From the NCBI GenBank assembly GCA_029260795.1, contig JAJDCO010000112.1:88576-152575 (forward strand): DNA of 64,000 nucleotides. The letters are read 5' to 3'. This document shows, piece by piece, positions 24,122 to 33,247 of this stretch. The stretch is from Planctomycetota bacterium. GTDB lineage: Bacteria; Planctomycetota; OFTM77. The position numbers were made by a program, and so were the translations under genes. The notes under the pieces were generated by a model. The model worked only from the letters and a program-made list of their open reading frames with translations, was not told the origin of the DNA and did not search any database. Positions within the stretch are counted from its first letter, which is position 1. Each line of letters starts with the position of its first letter.

Positions 24122-27100
24122 AGCCGTTCGACCTCCCGTCCACACCGATCGAGCCTGGCATCACGCTCATCGAGGCGAGCGCGGGCACCGGGAAGACGTA
24201 CACGCTGACCGGCTTGGTTCTGCGGCTGCTGCTCGAGCAAGACATCGAGCTCCCGAAGATCTTGGTCGTGACGTTCACGATTGCGGCGACCGACGAGCTC
24301 AAGGGCCGGATTCGCCAACGACTCTCCGAAGCCTTGGCGGTCTTCGAGGGCGCCCCCACCGAGGACCCGCTCCTCGCCGAGCTCCGGAGCGCGCAGGGTG
24401 ACCGCGGCCGCGACAAGCTCCGCCTGGCACTGCTGCAATTGGACGAGATCGGCATCTACACGATCCATGCCTTCTGCAAACGCGCGCTCGAAGACAGCGC
24501 CTTCGAGAGCGGGCTACCGTTCCAGCCCGACTTCGTCGAGGAGGAGTGGGCGCTGCTGCGGGAGTGTGCCGAGGACTTCTGGCGGAGGACGTTCTACGAA
24601 GCCCCGCCTCTGACGACCTGCATCCTCCAGCACGAAGGCTGGGACCCGACGAGCTTTCTAGGAGGCCTCACCGAAGTGCTGCGGCAGATCGACCCGCAGA
24701 TCCGTCCGGAGGGCCGTCCCCTCGCCGATTGCCTTCGAGAGATTCAGTCGGCCTACGAGTCCGTCCAGGCGAGCAAGTCCGATCGATCGATCGAGATGAT
24801 CGAGCAGATCCTCCCGAAGAAGCCGACCAAGAGCCAGCCGCTGTCTCATCTACCCGCCGAGGAGCTGAGCCGTCGCCTGGCCGACTTCCTGCATCATCCG
24901 AGTCGTGGACTGGACGTCGCCCTGTTCCTCGCCGGCCGGAAGCCCGCGAAGTCCAAAGCCGCCCGAGCGTCCTGGCAAGCGCTCGGCGACGGTGGCGCTC
25001 TCCACGCCGCGCTCCACCGTTTGGCGGTGAGTGTCGACTCGCTCGAGAGCTCACTTCGGACCGCGTTCTTCACCGAGGTGGCCGCGCAGTTCGATCGCCG
25101 CAAGCGAGACGCGCGCACGATCACCTTCGACGATCTCCTCAGCCACCTCGCCACCGCCCTCAACGACCCTGAGGCGGGCCCGCGCGTTCAAGGTGCCATT
25201 CGCGCGCGCTTCCAGGTCGCTCTGATCGACGAGTTCCAGGACACCGACGCGCGTCAGTGGGACATCTTCTCCAAGCTGTTCGCCGAGCAGACGCTGTTCC
25301 TGATCGGCGATCCCAAGCAGGCCATCTACTCCTTCCGCGGCGCGGATGTCTTCACGTACTTGAAAGCGCAGCGCCACGCCGACCGCCGCTACGGCCTCAC
25401 GACCAACTGGCGGAGCCGCGCCCCCCTCCTCGCCGCCATCAACGCTCTCTTCGCCAGCCATCCGCTCCCCTTCGCCGTCGAAGACATCGACTATCAACCC
25501 GTCGCGGCCGCGCCCGGCGCCGAGCTGCCCCGTCTCGAAGGAGACGACTCGGCGACGAAGCCGCTCCAATGGTGGTCCTTGCCCGAGGACGCTCTCAAGA
25601 AAAAGGACGAGGCCTCGTGCCTCCTGAATCGCGCCGTCGCGACCGAGATCGTTCGCCTCCTGTCCAGTGACCTGCGTCTGGGGAAAGAACCGTTGCAACC
25701 GCGCGACATCGCCGTGCTCGTTCGCTCCAACGCTCAAGCTCTCGCGATGCAAGACGAGCTCCGGCGGGCCCACGTCCCCGCCATCGTCACGAACGTCAAC
25801 GACATCTTCCAGTCGCCCGAGATGAACGAGCTTCAACGACTGCTCGAAGCGATCCACGAGCCGCGCAACCCGTTCCGATTGAGGGCCGCTTGGGCGACCG
25901 AGCTCTGGGGCGACGACGCCGAGAGAATCCTCGCCCTGTCCGAAGACGAGGCCTTCGAGCAGCGGGTGGCACTGTTTGAAGAATGGCGTCGCCTGTGGCT
26001 CCAACACGGGCTCGCGCCCATGCTCTTCGACGTCCTCGCCCAGCGAGGTATTCGCGCCCGCCTCCTCCGTCTCCCCGATGGTGAGCGCCGCCTGACGAAC
26101 CTCCTCCATTGCATCGAGATCGTCCACGCCGAGCGAGGCGACCCGGGGGAGTCTCCCGAAGGCACACTCCAGTGGCTTCGTCGTCACCGGCATCAGAAGG
26201 ACCATCACGGCGAAGCCGCGGAGCTGCGCCTCGAGAGCGACGAGCACGCCGTCCGGATCCTCACCATTCACAAGAGCAAGGGGCTCGAGTACGAGATCGT
26301 CTTCTGCCCGTTCCTCACGCTCTACAAGAAGCCGCAAAAGCTCGAGGCACCCGGTGGCTACTGGAAGGCCCATGAAGGCGATGCACTCGTCTTCGACTTC
26401 GACGCCCCCAAGCCCTTCGTCGCCCGCGCCCACGAGGAAGCTCTGGCTGAGGACCTGCGACTCGCCTACGTCGCCATCACGCGAGCCAAGGAGCGGTGCT
26501 ACCTGCCCTTCGCCGCCATCGGACAAGGCCGGAAGAAGGCGCACCACACTCCGCTCGGCCATCTCATCGGTCCTCCGTGCGCGTTCGCTGACGACTTGAT
26601 CCCGGAGGCGAGCTTCGCGCGACTCGAGGCACTCATCGCCGCGAACTCCGACACGATGGCACTCGACCCGGCTCCGGCTCCGGATCGCCTTCCTCGCTGG
26701 AAGCCGCCGACCGAGAAGCCGGCCGAGCTCCGTGCCCGCACTTTCACGACGCCATTGCAGCAACTCTCCACTTGGCGCCTCGCCAGCTTCAGCTCGCTCA
26801 AGACCGGTGCCGAGAGCCGCGAGCGCCCGGACCACCTGGATCCGGTCGAGCCGGAAGCGGCACTCGCCGCACCGGAGAGCAATGGCTTCCTCGGCTTCGC
26901 CCGCGGAGCACGCGCGGGCATCTGTCTCCACGAGATCTTCGAGCACGTCGACTTTCAAGATCTCGACACCGAGGAGTCGCTCGCCCTCATCCGGCAACGG
27001 CTGGCGCGCTTTGGCCTCGATGACCCAATGCGTCACCCCGCCTGTGACGATCCGGTCGAGGCGGTGCATACGATGCTGAACAGCGTGGTCACGGCCGAGC

Positions 27101-27642
27101 TCCCAAGCTTCGGGTGGCGCCTTGCCGACCTCTCACGGAAACAACGTCTCGAAGAGTGGGCCTTCCACCTCCCGATCGGAAGCTTCTCGCCCGCGGACCT
27201 CTCCGAGGTCTTCGCTCGACGCGCCATCGGTCCCGTTCGCGATGAGTACGCCGCTCGACTAAAGCAGCTCAGCCGAGACACTGTGCGCGGCTTTCTCCAC
27301 GGCTTCGTCGACCTCGTCACGGAGCACGATGGCCGTTGGTACTTGCTCGATTGGAAGTCCAATCATCTCGGCACACGCCCGCGCGACTACGGCGAGGCGA
27401 GCCTCTGGCGCGCGATGATCGAGCACCACTACGTCCTGCAGTACCACCTGTATCTCGTCGGGCTGCACCGGTTCTTGCGCTCTCGGCTCCCGGATTACGA
27501 CTTCAGGCGCCACGTGGGCGGCATCGCCTACGTCTTCATCCGGGGCGTGGCTCTCGAGCCGAAACGCGGTTGGTTCATCGATCGACCTCCCCTCGAGCTG
27601 ATCGAGGCGATCGACGAGTTCTTGAGGAGCGGACGGTCATGA
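24118..27642 (+). CDS. recB: RecBCD subunit beta, RecB helicase-nuclease
   Basis: A 1174-residue SF1A helicase with a C-terminal nuclease. Walker A is ASAGTGKTYTLTGLV near residue 20; motif II is LIDEFQDTDARQW near 370; motif III is LFLIGDPKQAIYSFRGAD; motif V is ILTIHKSKGLEYEIVFCP near 720; and YVAITRAKERCYLP is motif VI. The PD-(D/E)XK nuclease domain at the end shows GFVDLV and YLLDWKSNHLG (about 1060-1080) with Asp and Lys in place, so the nuclease should be active. It overlaps recC and recD by ATGA on both sides. RecD is therefore expected at matched levels. Confidence 0.95.
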   Translation: MKPFDLPSTPIEPGITLIEASAGTGKTYTLTGLVLRLLLEQDIELPKILVVTFTIAATDELKGRIRQRLSEALAVFEGAPTEDPLLAELRSAQGDRGRDKLRLALLQLDEIGIYTIHAFCKRALEDSAFESGLPFQPDFVEEEWALLRECAEDFWRRTFYEAPPLTTCILQHEGWDPTSFLGGLTEVLRQIDPQIRPEGRPLADCLREIQSAYESVQASKSDRSIEMIEQILPKKPTKSQPLSHLPAEELSRRLADFLHHPSRGLDVALFLAGRKPAKSKAARASWQALGDGGALHAALHRLAVSVDSLESSLRTAFFTEVAAQFDRRKRDARTITFDDLLSHLATALNDPEAGPRVQGAIRARFQVALIDEFQDTDARQWDIFSKLFAEQTLFLIGDPKQAIYSFRGADVFTYLKAQRHADRRYGLTTNWRSRAPLLAAINALFASHPLPFAVEDIDYQPVAAAPGAELPRLEGDDSATKPLQWWSLPEDALKKKDEASCLLNRAVATEIVRLLSSDLRLGKEPLQPRDIAVLVRSNAQALAMQDELRRAHVPAIVTNVNDIFQSPEMNELQRLLEAIHEPRNPFRLRAAWATELWGDDAERILALSEDEAFEQRVALFEEWRRLWLQHGLAPMLFDVLAQRGIRARLLRLPDGERRLTNLLHCIEIVHAERGDPGESPEGTLQWLRRHRHQKDHHGEAAELRLESDEHAVRILTIHKSKGLEYEIVFCPFLTLYKKPQKLEAPGGYWKAHEGDALVFDFDAPKPFVARAHEEALAEDLRLAYVAITRAKERCYLPFAAIGQGRKKAHHTPLGHLIGPPCAFADDLIPEASFARLEALIAANSDTMALDPAPAPDRLPRWKPPTEKPAELRARTFTTPLQQLSTWRLASFSSLKTGAESRERPDHLDPVEPEAALAAPESNGFLGFARGARAGICLHEIFEHVDFQDLDTEESLALIRQRLARFGLDDPMRHPACDDPVEAVHTMLNSVVTAELPSFGWRLADLSRKQRLEEWAFHLPIGSFSPADLSEVFARRAIGPVRDEYAARLKQLSRDTVRGFLHGFVDLVTEHDGRWYLLDWKSNHLGTRPRDYGEASLWRAMIEHHYVLQYHLYLVGLHRFLRSRLPDYDFRRHVGGIAYVFIRGVALEPKRGWFIDRPPLELIEAIDEFLRSGRS

Positions 27643-29447
27643 TCGACTGGACCGAGATTCGAGGACGGGCCGACCTGGCGCCGATCGACCAGCAGCTCGC
27701 GGAGCTCCTGCGCCGGAACTCTCCGGGCGACTCGAGCGCCGATCTGTTGGCCGCCTCGGCCGCGCTCGTCAGCCGCGAGCGGCGCTTCGGCAACAGCTGT
27801 CTGCGGCTAGAAGCGTTCGCCGGCGCGCCCTTCCCTTCCGAGGAAGGAGATGAGCTTCCGAGGCTGCCCGAGATCGACGCTTGGCGGACTGCCCTGATTG
27901 CAGGAGGCTGGGTCGGAAGCGGAGAAGGACACGAGCCGCTCGTCTTGATGGAAGATCGACTCTACCTCCGTCGCGACTGGGAGGCGGAGCGGCGCGTGGC
28001 CAGTGCAATCGCACTGAGGCTGATCGCACCGCCTCGCGATCTGGACCCGACGATCTGGCGTCCGCGGATCGCGCGGCTCTTCCCACCGGATCCGAAGCAC
28101 GCCGACCAACCAGATTGGCAAGCCGTGGCGGCGATCGCTGCTCTGCGGCGGCCGTTCGCGGTGATCACGGGCGGACCGGGAACCGGCAAGACCACGACGG
28201 TACTCCGTCTGCTCGCTCTGCTGCTCGAAGAGGATTCCGAGCTGCGCATCGCGCTGGCAGCGCCCACCGGAAAAGCGGCCGCCCGCCTCGAGGACTCGTT
28301 GCGCTCCGACCCGGACCGTTTCGACATCTCCGAAGTGGTTCGGGACCGACTCCCCGCATCGGTGTCGACCGTCCACCGACTGCTGGGTGTGCAACCCCAT
28401 CTCCAGCGCTTTGCGCGCGGCTCGGATTCGCCGCTCTCCGCCGATGTCGTCTTGGTCGATGAGGCCTCGATGGTCGACCTCTTGCTCATGGATGCGCTCT
28501 TCGCTGCACTTCCGGACCGGGCGCGGTTGATCTTGCTCGGCGACCCGGACCAGCTGGCGAGCGTCGATTCTGGCTTCGTACTCGGCGACCTGTGTCACGC
28601 GGCCGACATCGAGGCCGGAGCGTCCCAGGAGCTCGCGACCTCCGCCGCTTCGCTGCTCGACTCACCCTTGCCCCGTTGCTCCGGGTCCGGCCCGCTCGCG
28701 AGCAGCGTCGTGCGCCTCCGACGCAACTACCGGTTTCACGAGCAACCCGGCATCGGCACTCTCAGCGAAGCGGTGCGTCGGCGCGATCTCCCGGCCGTAC
28801 GACGAGCGCTCGACGAACATGACGACATCGTGCGGATCGACCCTCCTCGGCGCGCCGCGGACGCCATTGCCCCCCTCTGGAACGGGATCGAGTCGATCCT
28901 CGACGCGGCCTCACCGGCCGAGGCTCTGGCTCACTTCGCTCGGATTCGAATCCTGTGCGGGCTCCGACGAGGCCCACTGGGCGTGGCGGCCTTCAACGCG
29001 GCCGTCGAGCAACGACTCGCCATCGAACGAGGGCTCGGCCTGTCCGGCGAGCTCTATCCGGGGCGGCCGATCCTGATCCGGACCAATGACTATCAGACCC
29101 GCCTCTTCAATGGCGACGTGGGCATTTGCCGGCAGACCCAAAAGGGGCTGCGTGTCTTCTTCCCTTCACCCGAAGGGCCACCGCGCTCGCTCTCGCCAGC
29201 GCGTCTTCCGGATCATGAGACGGCTTGGGCGATGACCGTCCACAAGAGCCAAGGATCCGAGTTCGATCGCTTGCTGCTGGTCGTACCCCCCGCCGACAGC
29301 CCCCTCTGCACGCGCGAGCTTCTGTACACGGGAATCACGCGCGCTCGAAAGCAAGTCTGGCTCGTCGCCAACGAAGGCCAGCTGCAAGAGGCGCTCCAAC
29401 GCCCCACCCGCCGAGCCACCGGCCTGGTCGAGGCGTTGACGAGGTAG
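27639..29447 (+). CDS. recD: RecBCD subunit alpha, RecD helicase
   Basis: A 602-residue SF1B helicase, the fast 5'-3' motor of RecBCD. Walker A is ITGGPGTGKTTTVLRLL near residue 175; motif II is VDEASMVDLLLMDALF; motif III is LILLGDPDQLASVDSG. The C-terminal motif MTVHKSQGSEFDRLLLVVPP and YTGITRARKQVWLV are complete. The start at 27639 overlaps the RecB stop. A 292-base gap follows, with GC-rich hairpin-like pieces (for example CCGACCCTTCGGGCGG) but no gene. Confidence 0.95.
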   Translation: MIDWTEIRGRADLAPIDQQLAELLRRNSPGDSSADLLAASAALVSRERRFGNSCLRLEAFAGAPFPSEEGDELPRLPEIDAWRTALIAGGWVGSGEGHEPLVLMEDRLYLRRDWEAERRVASAIALRLIAPPRDLDPTIWRPRIARLFPPDPKHADQPDWQAVAAIAALRRPFAVITGGPGTGKTTTVLRLLALLLEEDSELRIALAAPTGKAAARLEDSLRSDPDRFDISEVVRDRLPASVSTVHRLLGVQPHLQRFARGSDSPLSADVVLVDEASMVDLLLMDALFAALPDRARLILLGDPDQLASVDSGFVLGDLCHAADIEAGASQELATSAASLLDSPLPRCSGSGPLASSVVRLRRNYRFHEQPGIGTLSEAVRRRDLPAVRRALDEHDDIVRIDPPRRAADAIAPLWNGIESILDAASPAEALAHFARIRILCGLRRGPLGVAAFNAAVEQRLAIERGLGLSGELYPGRPILIRTNDYQTRLFNGDVGICRQTQKGLRVFFPSPEGPPRSLSPARLPDHETAWAMTVHKSQGSEFDRLLLVVPPADSPLCTRELLYTGITRARKQVWLVANEGQLQEALQRPTRRATGLVEALTR

Positions 29448-29739
29448 CCGTGTGACCCAGTGAGTCCGCGCAGCGGAGCCGACCCTTCGGGCGGAGTCTC
29501 TCGAGGCCCCGAGGCGAAGTGCCGCCGACGCACCGAAGACAAGAGCGGGCGGGTCGCCTGCGGTCCCAGGGTTCGATTCACACCTGCCTCCCCTCTGCGT
29601 TCTCCGTGCTCTCAGTGGGGCCCCACCACGTCCCACTTTTTGGCTGAAACATCGCGAGCCGTCTCCGGATTGCGAGAGGGAACCGAAGGCCCGCCGGGGC
29701 CAAGACCGCCGCTTTCCTCCGCTGTACAGGCAGGAATCC

Positions 29740-32154
29740 ATGATCAACCGCTCGCACGTCTTCTTGCTGATCTTGTTGGCGCTTCCGAGCTTCCGTACGT
29801 GGGCGGGCACCGACGCCCCTCCCGCTGCCCGCACTCCCGACGGGTTCGTCCAGAACCTGGGTCAGTGGGACACGCCCGCCGAGTTCATCGCTCGCCGCGA
29901 CGGCGGCTGGGTTCGTGCCGAGCCCGACCGTCTGGTTCTCCAGCGCGAGAACGCGTGTGGACAGGGCGTCGTCGTGGGCCTCGTCTTCGAGAATGCGAGC
30001 TCGAAGAGTGTCGAAGGGAGCCAGCCGCTCGAGACCACTTTCCATTATTACTTGGGCGACGATCCGAGCCGCTGGCGCACGAATGTGCCGGGCTTCGCCG
30101 AGATCTTCTACCGGGATCTGTACCCGGGCGTCGACGTCGTCGTGCGCGATCACTCCGGCACCCTCGAGTACGACCTCCTCCTGGCACCCGGCTCCGATCT
30201 CGAGTCGGTGCGGATTCGCTACGAAGGTATCGAGTCGATCTCGCTCCTCGACGGCGATCGTCTGGTCCTCGAGACGGCTCTGGGCGCGATCGAGCAACGG
30301 ATTCCGGCGACGTGGACCGAGGGCTTCGACGGACGCCGCCAGCCGCTCCCCTGCCGCTACCGGATCCTCGACGATCAAACGATCGGCTTCGAGGTCGATC
30401 CCTACGACGAGGACCTGCGCTTGGTCATCGACCCCAGCCTCGAGTGGAGCACGGTGGTGGGCGGTGCCTCCCGAGACGAAGTGCTCGACCACGCCGTCCA
30501 TCAGTGGGGCCGAATCTTTGCGACGGGCTTCACCGACGGCACGGACTTTCCGACGACGCCGGGCGCCTACGACGCTTCGCTGAACGCTCAGACTGACGCC
30601 GTCATGTTCCAGCTCTCCCCGGATGGCACGACGCTCCTGTCGGCGACCTACATCGGCGGCGACGACGACGAGCAGGGCAATGCGATCGCTGTCACGCCCG
30701 GCTTCGGAGTCTTCATCGGTGGCATCACGGACTCCTCGAACTTCCCAACGACGGCCGGCGCCTTCGACACGACCTTCAACGGCCGTGACGGCTTCGTGCT
30801 CCAGATCGACGCGGCAGCCACGACGCTGCAATGGTCGAGCTTTCTCGGTGGCACCGGCAGCGAGTCGGTCTGGGACCTGGCGGTGACCGACGCGGGCACT
30901 GCCTTCGTGTGCGGCGAGACGAGCTCGAGCGACTTTCCGACCATCGCCTCGGACTACGACTCGACGTACAACGGAAGCACGGACGCCTTCGTGTGCCGCT
31001 TCTACACCAATGGCGCGACGATCGTCCTCTCGACCTACGTCGGCGGGAGCGGGAGCGATCGCGCCTTCGGCCTCGCCTTGGATCCGAGCACTCTGGACGT
31101 CACGGTCACAGGAAGCACGACGTCGTCGAACTTCCCGACCACGGCCGGAGCGTATCAGAGCGTCTATCGCGGGAACACGGATGCGTTCGTGTTTCGGCTC
31201 GACGTCTCGGGGAACACGCTGGAGATGTCGACCTACCTGGGAGGTGCCAACGGCTTCGACTCCGGAAGCGACCTGACGATCGACTCGTTCAGCAACACGA
31301 CGATCGTCGGCTCGACGACCTCGTCGGACTTCCCGGTCCTTGGCGCCTACGATCCGACTTACAACGGCGCCACGGACGGCTTCGTGACGAACGTACGAGC
31401 CGACGGCACCGGCCTCTTCTACTCGACCTTCCTGGGCGGCTCGAGTGACGACTGGATCGGCGGGATCTACGCCGCGCCCAGCCTGGTGACGTTGTTCATC
31501 GCCGGGGAGACGACGTCGTCGGACTTCCCGATCACGCCCGGTGCCTTCCGGACCGACTTCAGTGGCCGTGAGGTGTTCGCTCTGCGGATGAGCGGCAATG
31601 CCGGCCAGGTCCAGTACTCGACGTTCCTCGGGCGCGGCGGCGCGACCGAGATTCAAGTCGATGGCAACGGCGACACGATCGTCGGTGGCTGGGCTGGTGA
31701 TCAGTTCGTCACGACCCCGGGTGCTTACGACTCGACGCCCAACGGCGGACGCGACGGCTTCATCACGAAGCTGCGCCTGGGCCCCGTCCTGCGCTTGGTG
31801 GGACGAGCCATCCCCGGCAATCAGCTCTACTACGTGCTCGAGGGCGCGCCTTCGAGCGAGGCTGGCTTCCGAGCTCAGGTTCTCTCGAGCTGCAGCGGGA
31901 CGGCGGGGATTCCCCTGCCGAACAGTGGCGGCTTGGTGCTGCCACTGACGTTCGATGGGTGTACGCAGCTCAGCTTGAACATCGCCGTGGCGCTCCAAGG
32001 CATCATCCAGGCCGACGGCACCGCGACGACTCCGAACTTGACTTGGCCCAACGCCAACCCGGGCATCACGCTCTACAGCGCGGCCTACACGTTGGACCTG
32101 GTCAACCTGCTCTTCTCGTCCGTGACGCCACCGATCTCATTCCTATCACTGTAG
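29740..32154 (+). CDS. Secreted SBBP-repeat beta-propeller protein
   Basis: An 804-residue exported protein. Its signal peptide is SHVFLLILLALPSFRTWAG (residues 4-22). The N-terminal domain (FVQNLGQWDTPAEFIARRDG, LYPGVDVVVRDHSGTLEYD, EVDPYDEDLRLVIDP) is the one that regularly precedes SBBP repeats. From about residue 240 to 660, eight or nine SBBP repeats of 50-60 residues follow, each with a variant of SSNFPTTAGAY and TDAFVFRLD. The last 120 residues form a beta-sandwich with a Cys pair (LSSCSGTAGIPL, FDGCTQLSLN). Its closing SVTPPISFLSL strand is a style I associate with planctomycete secreted proteins. Probable surface or adhesive role; the binding partner is unknown. Confidence 0.85.
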   Translation: MINRSHVFLLILLALPSFRTWAGTDAPPAARTPDGFVQNLGQWDTPAEFIARRDGGWVRAEPDRLVLQRENACGQGVVVGLVFENASSKSVEGSQPLETTFHYYLGDDPSRWRTNVPGFAEIFYRDLYPGVDVVVRDHSGTLEYDLLLAPGSDLESVRIRYEGIESISLLDGDRLVLETALGAIEQRIPATWTEGFDGRRQPLPCRYRILDDQTIGFEVDPYDEDLRLVIDPSLEWSTVVGGASRDEVLDHAVHQWGRIFATGFTDGTDFPTTPGAYDASLNAQTDAVMFQLSPDGTTLLSATYIGGDDDEQGNAIAVTPGFGVFIGGITDSSNFPTTAGAFDTTFNGRDGFVLQIDAAATTLQWSSFLGGTGSESVWDLAVTDAGTAFVCGETSSSDFPTIASDYDSTYNGSTDAFVCRFYTNGATIVLSTYVGGSGSDRAFGLALDPSTLDVTVTGSTTSSNFPTTAGAYQSVYRGNTDAFVFRLDVSGNTLEMSTYLGGANGFDSGSDLTIDSFSNTTIVGSTTSSDFPVLGAYDPTYNGATDGFVTNVRADGTGLFYSTFLGGSSDDWIGGIYAAPSLVTLFIAGETTSSDFPITPGAFRTDFSGREVFALRMSGNAGQVQYSTFLGRGGATEIQVDGNGDTIVGGWAGDQFVTTPGAYDSTPNGGRDGFITKLRLGPVLRLVGRAIPGNQLYYVLEGAPSSEAGFRAQVLSSCSGTAGIPLPNSGGLVLPLTFDGCTQLSLNIAVALQGIIQADGTATTPNLTWPNANPGITLYSAAYTLDLVNLLFSSVTPPISFLSL

Positions 32155-32195
32155 CGAGGGAAAGCTCAGAGAGAGATCGCGAGCCGAACGGACAC

Positions 32196-32236
32196 GATCC
32201 GGCGACGAGGTCACTTGTCGCCGGATCGCTTTATTG
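32196..32236 (+). terminator. Rho-independent terminator
   Basis: GATCCGGCGAC pairs with GTCGCCGGATC (11 bp, 10-base loop), followed by GCTTTATT. It closes the SBBP gene, 42 bases after its stop. Confidence 0.8.
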
Positions 32237-32370
32237 AGTGGGCTGAACCGGCTTGGCGCCTGAAACGGTCCCGGGTGGATTCGGCTCGTTCTGTTCGTCT
32301 GAGAGATGAGCTCGGGTGCGAGAGCGGCCGCCGCGCGTCGGACGGGCGGGAGCCCGTACTACCTCCCTCG

Positions 32371-32730
32371 TCAGTCCTCTTTCCGGTCACCGAGCTCGCC
32401 ATCGAGGCGGTCGACCTCGTCGAGCAATGTCTGAAAGCGCTCGCCCCAAGAGGTCAAGCGATACTCGACCCGCGGCGGGACTTCGGGAAACGCGTGGCGG
32501 TCGAGGATGCCAAAGCGCACGAGCTTGCGCAGTCGCTCCTGGAGCACCTTCGCCGAGATGCCGGCGCAGGCTCGCTCGAGCTCGCCGGGTCGGTGCACGC
32601 CGCCGCGCACGGCCGCCAGCACTTCGAGCGACCATTTGCAGCCCACGATGCTCTGGAGCATGTCGGACACCGTCACCCGATTGCTTCGGAGTGCCCCCGA
32701 TTCTCGATCTTCGGAATGCGACCCACTCAC
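32371..32730 (-). CDS. HxlR-family winged-helix regulator
   Basis: A 119-residue DNA-binding protein. HxlR hallmarks are MLQSIVGCKWSLEVLAAV, RPGELERACAGISAKVLQERL (recognition helix) and RVEYRLTSWGERFQTLLDEV. Two Cys (in VGCKWS and ERACAG) lie in the places where redox-sensing HxlR proteins such as HypR or QorR tend to keep thiols. It is divergent to a small CxxC protein, with 119 bases between, a common pairing for HxlR regulators and their redox targets. It may therefore be a thiol- or quinone-stress switch; this is inference from position and cysteines. Confidence 0.9.
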   Translation of the reverse strand: MSGSHSEDRESGALRSNRVTVSDMLQSIVGCKWSLEVLAAVRGGVHRPGELERACAGISAKVLQERLRKLVRFGILDRHAFPEVPPRVEYRLTSWGERFQTLLDEVDRLDGELGDRKED

Positions 32731-32849
32731 AAGACTGACCGCCTGGTAACTACCCGACTACAATGTACCCGGTTGACGGGCTCCCCGCGATCTGCCAATC
32801 CATGGTTCGGCTTTCGAATCCGAGTCACGACTTTCATTGGAGATCGACC
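32731..32849. promoter_or_regulatory. Shared promoter/operator of the HxlR and CxxC genes
   Basis: The gap is AT-richer than its flanks. It contains the near-palindrome GGTAACTACC (32745-32754) followed by CGACTACAATGTACCCGG, whose spacing of TAC/GTA halves fits a winged-helix dimer site. The ribosome site GGAG lies 8 bases before the ATG at 32850. Confidence 0.4.
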
Positions 32850-33086
32850 ATGAAGACCAAGGCCCGATTCTACCACGCGGGTTGTCCTGTCTGCGTCAGC
32901 GCCGAGCAGAACGTTGCCCAGGCTCTCGACACGAAACGTTACGAGCTCGAGATCGTCCATCTGGGCGAGCACAAGAACCGTCTCGCCGAGGCCCGAGAGC
33001 TCGGCGTCCAGTCGGTGCCGGCCCTCGTCCTGGGCGACCAACCCTTCCACATCAACTTCGGCGCCAGCCTCGACGACCTGAGCTGA
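32850..33086 (+). CDS. Small thioredoxin/glutaredoxin-like CxxC protein
   Basis: A 78-residue cytoplasmic thiol protein. It has the glutaredoxin fold order: beta-strand RFYHAG, active motif CPVC at residues 12-15, a long helix SAEQNVAQAL, strand ELEIVHLG, then the cis-Pro segment QSVPALVLGD. Both active Cys are present. The start at 32850 (MKTKARFYHAG) is supported by GGAG and by fold length. The divergent HxlR regulator suggests induction by thiol or electrophile stress; the substrate is unknown. Confidence 0.85.
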   Translation: MKTKARFYHAGCPVCVSAEQNVAQALDTKRYELEIVHLGEHKNRLAEARELGVQSVPALVLGDQPFHINFGASLDDLS

Positions 33087-33099
33087 GCCGGCGGCACCC

Positions 33100-33203
33100 G
33101 GATCCCCGGGGCTCACGCCGCGGACTTGGGGCTTTCGCCCCTCGTTCCTCGGGATCCCCGGGGCTTACACCGCGGGCTTGGGGCTTTCGCCCCTCGTTCC
33201 TCG
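33100..33203. repeat. Two tandem copies of a 52-bp hairpin repeat
   Basis: Copy 1 (33100-33151) and copy 2 (33152-33203) differ at three or four positions. Each contains GGATCCCCGGGG and a stem-loop GGGGC-TTTC-GCCCC. They sit between the convergent CxxC and YhaN genes and can serve as a double terminator. GC-rich repeats of this look are frequent between genes in planctomycetes. Confidence 0.8.
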
Positions 33204-33247
33204 GGGCTGGGTGGCCTCGAAACCGAGCCTTGCACGCGGTCCGATCC

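Noticed and set aside
25051..27069. 672-codon minus-strand frame opposite RecB
   Set aside because: Antisense of RecB, which has complete helicase and nuclease motifs.
29578..31998. 806-codon open frame on the minus strand opposite the SBBP protein
   Set aside because: It is the antisense of a GC-rich repeat gene; it has no start context, no recognisable domain, and its composition mirrors the plus-strand codons.
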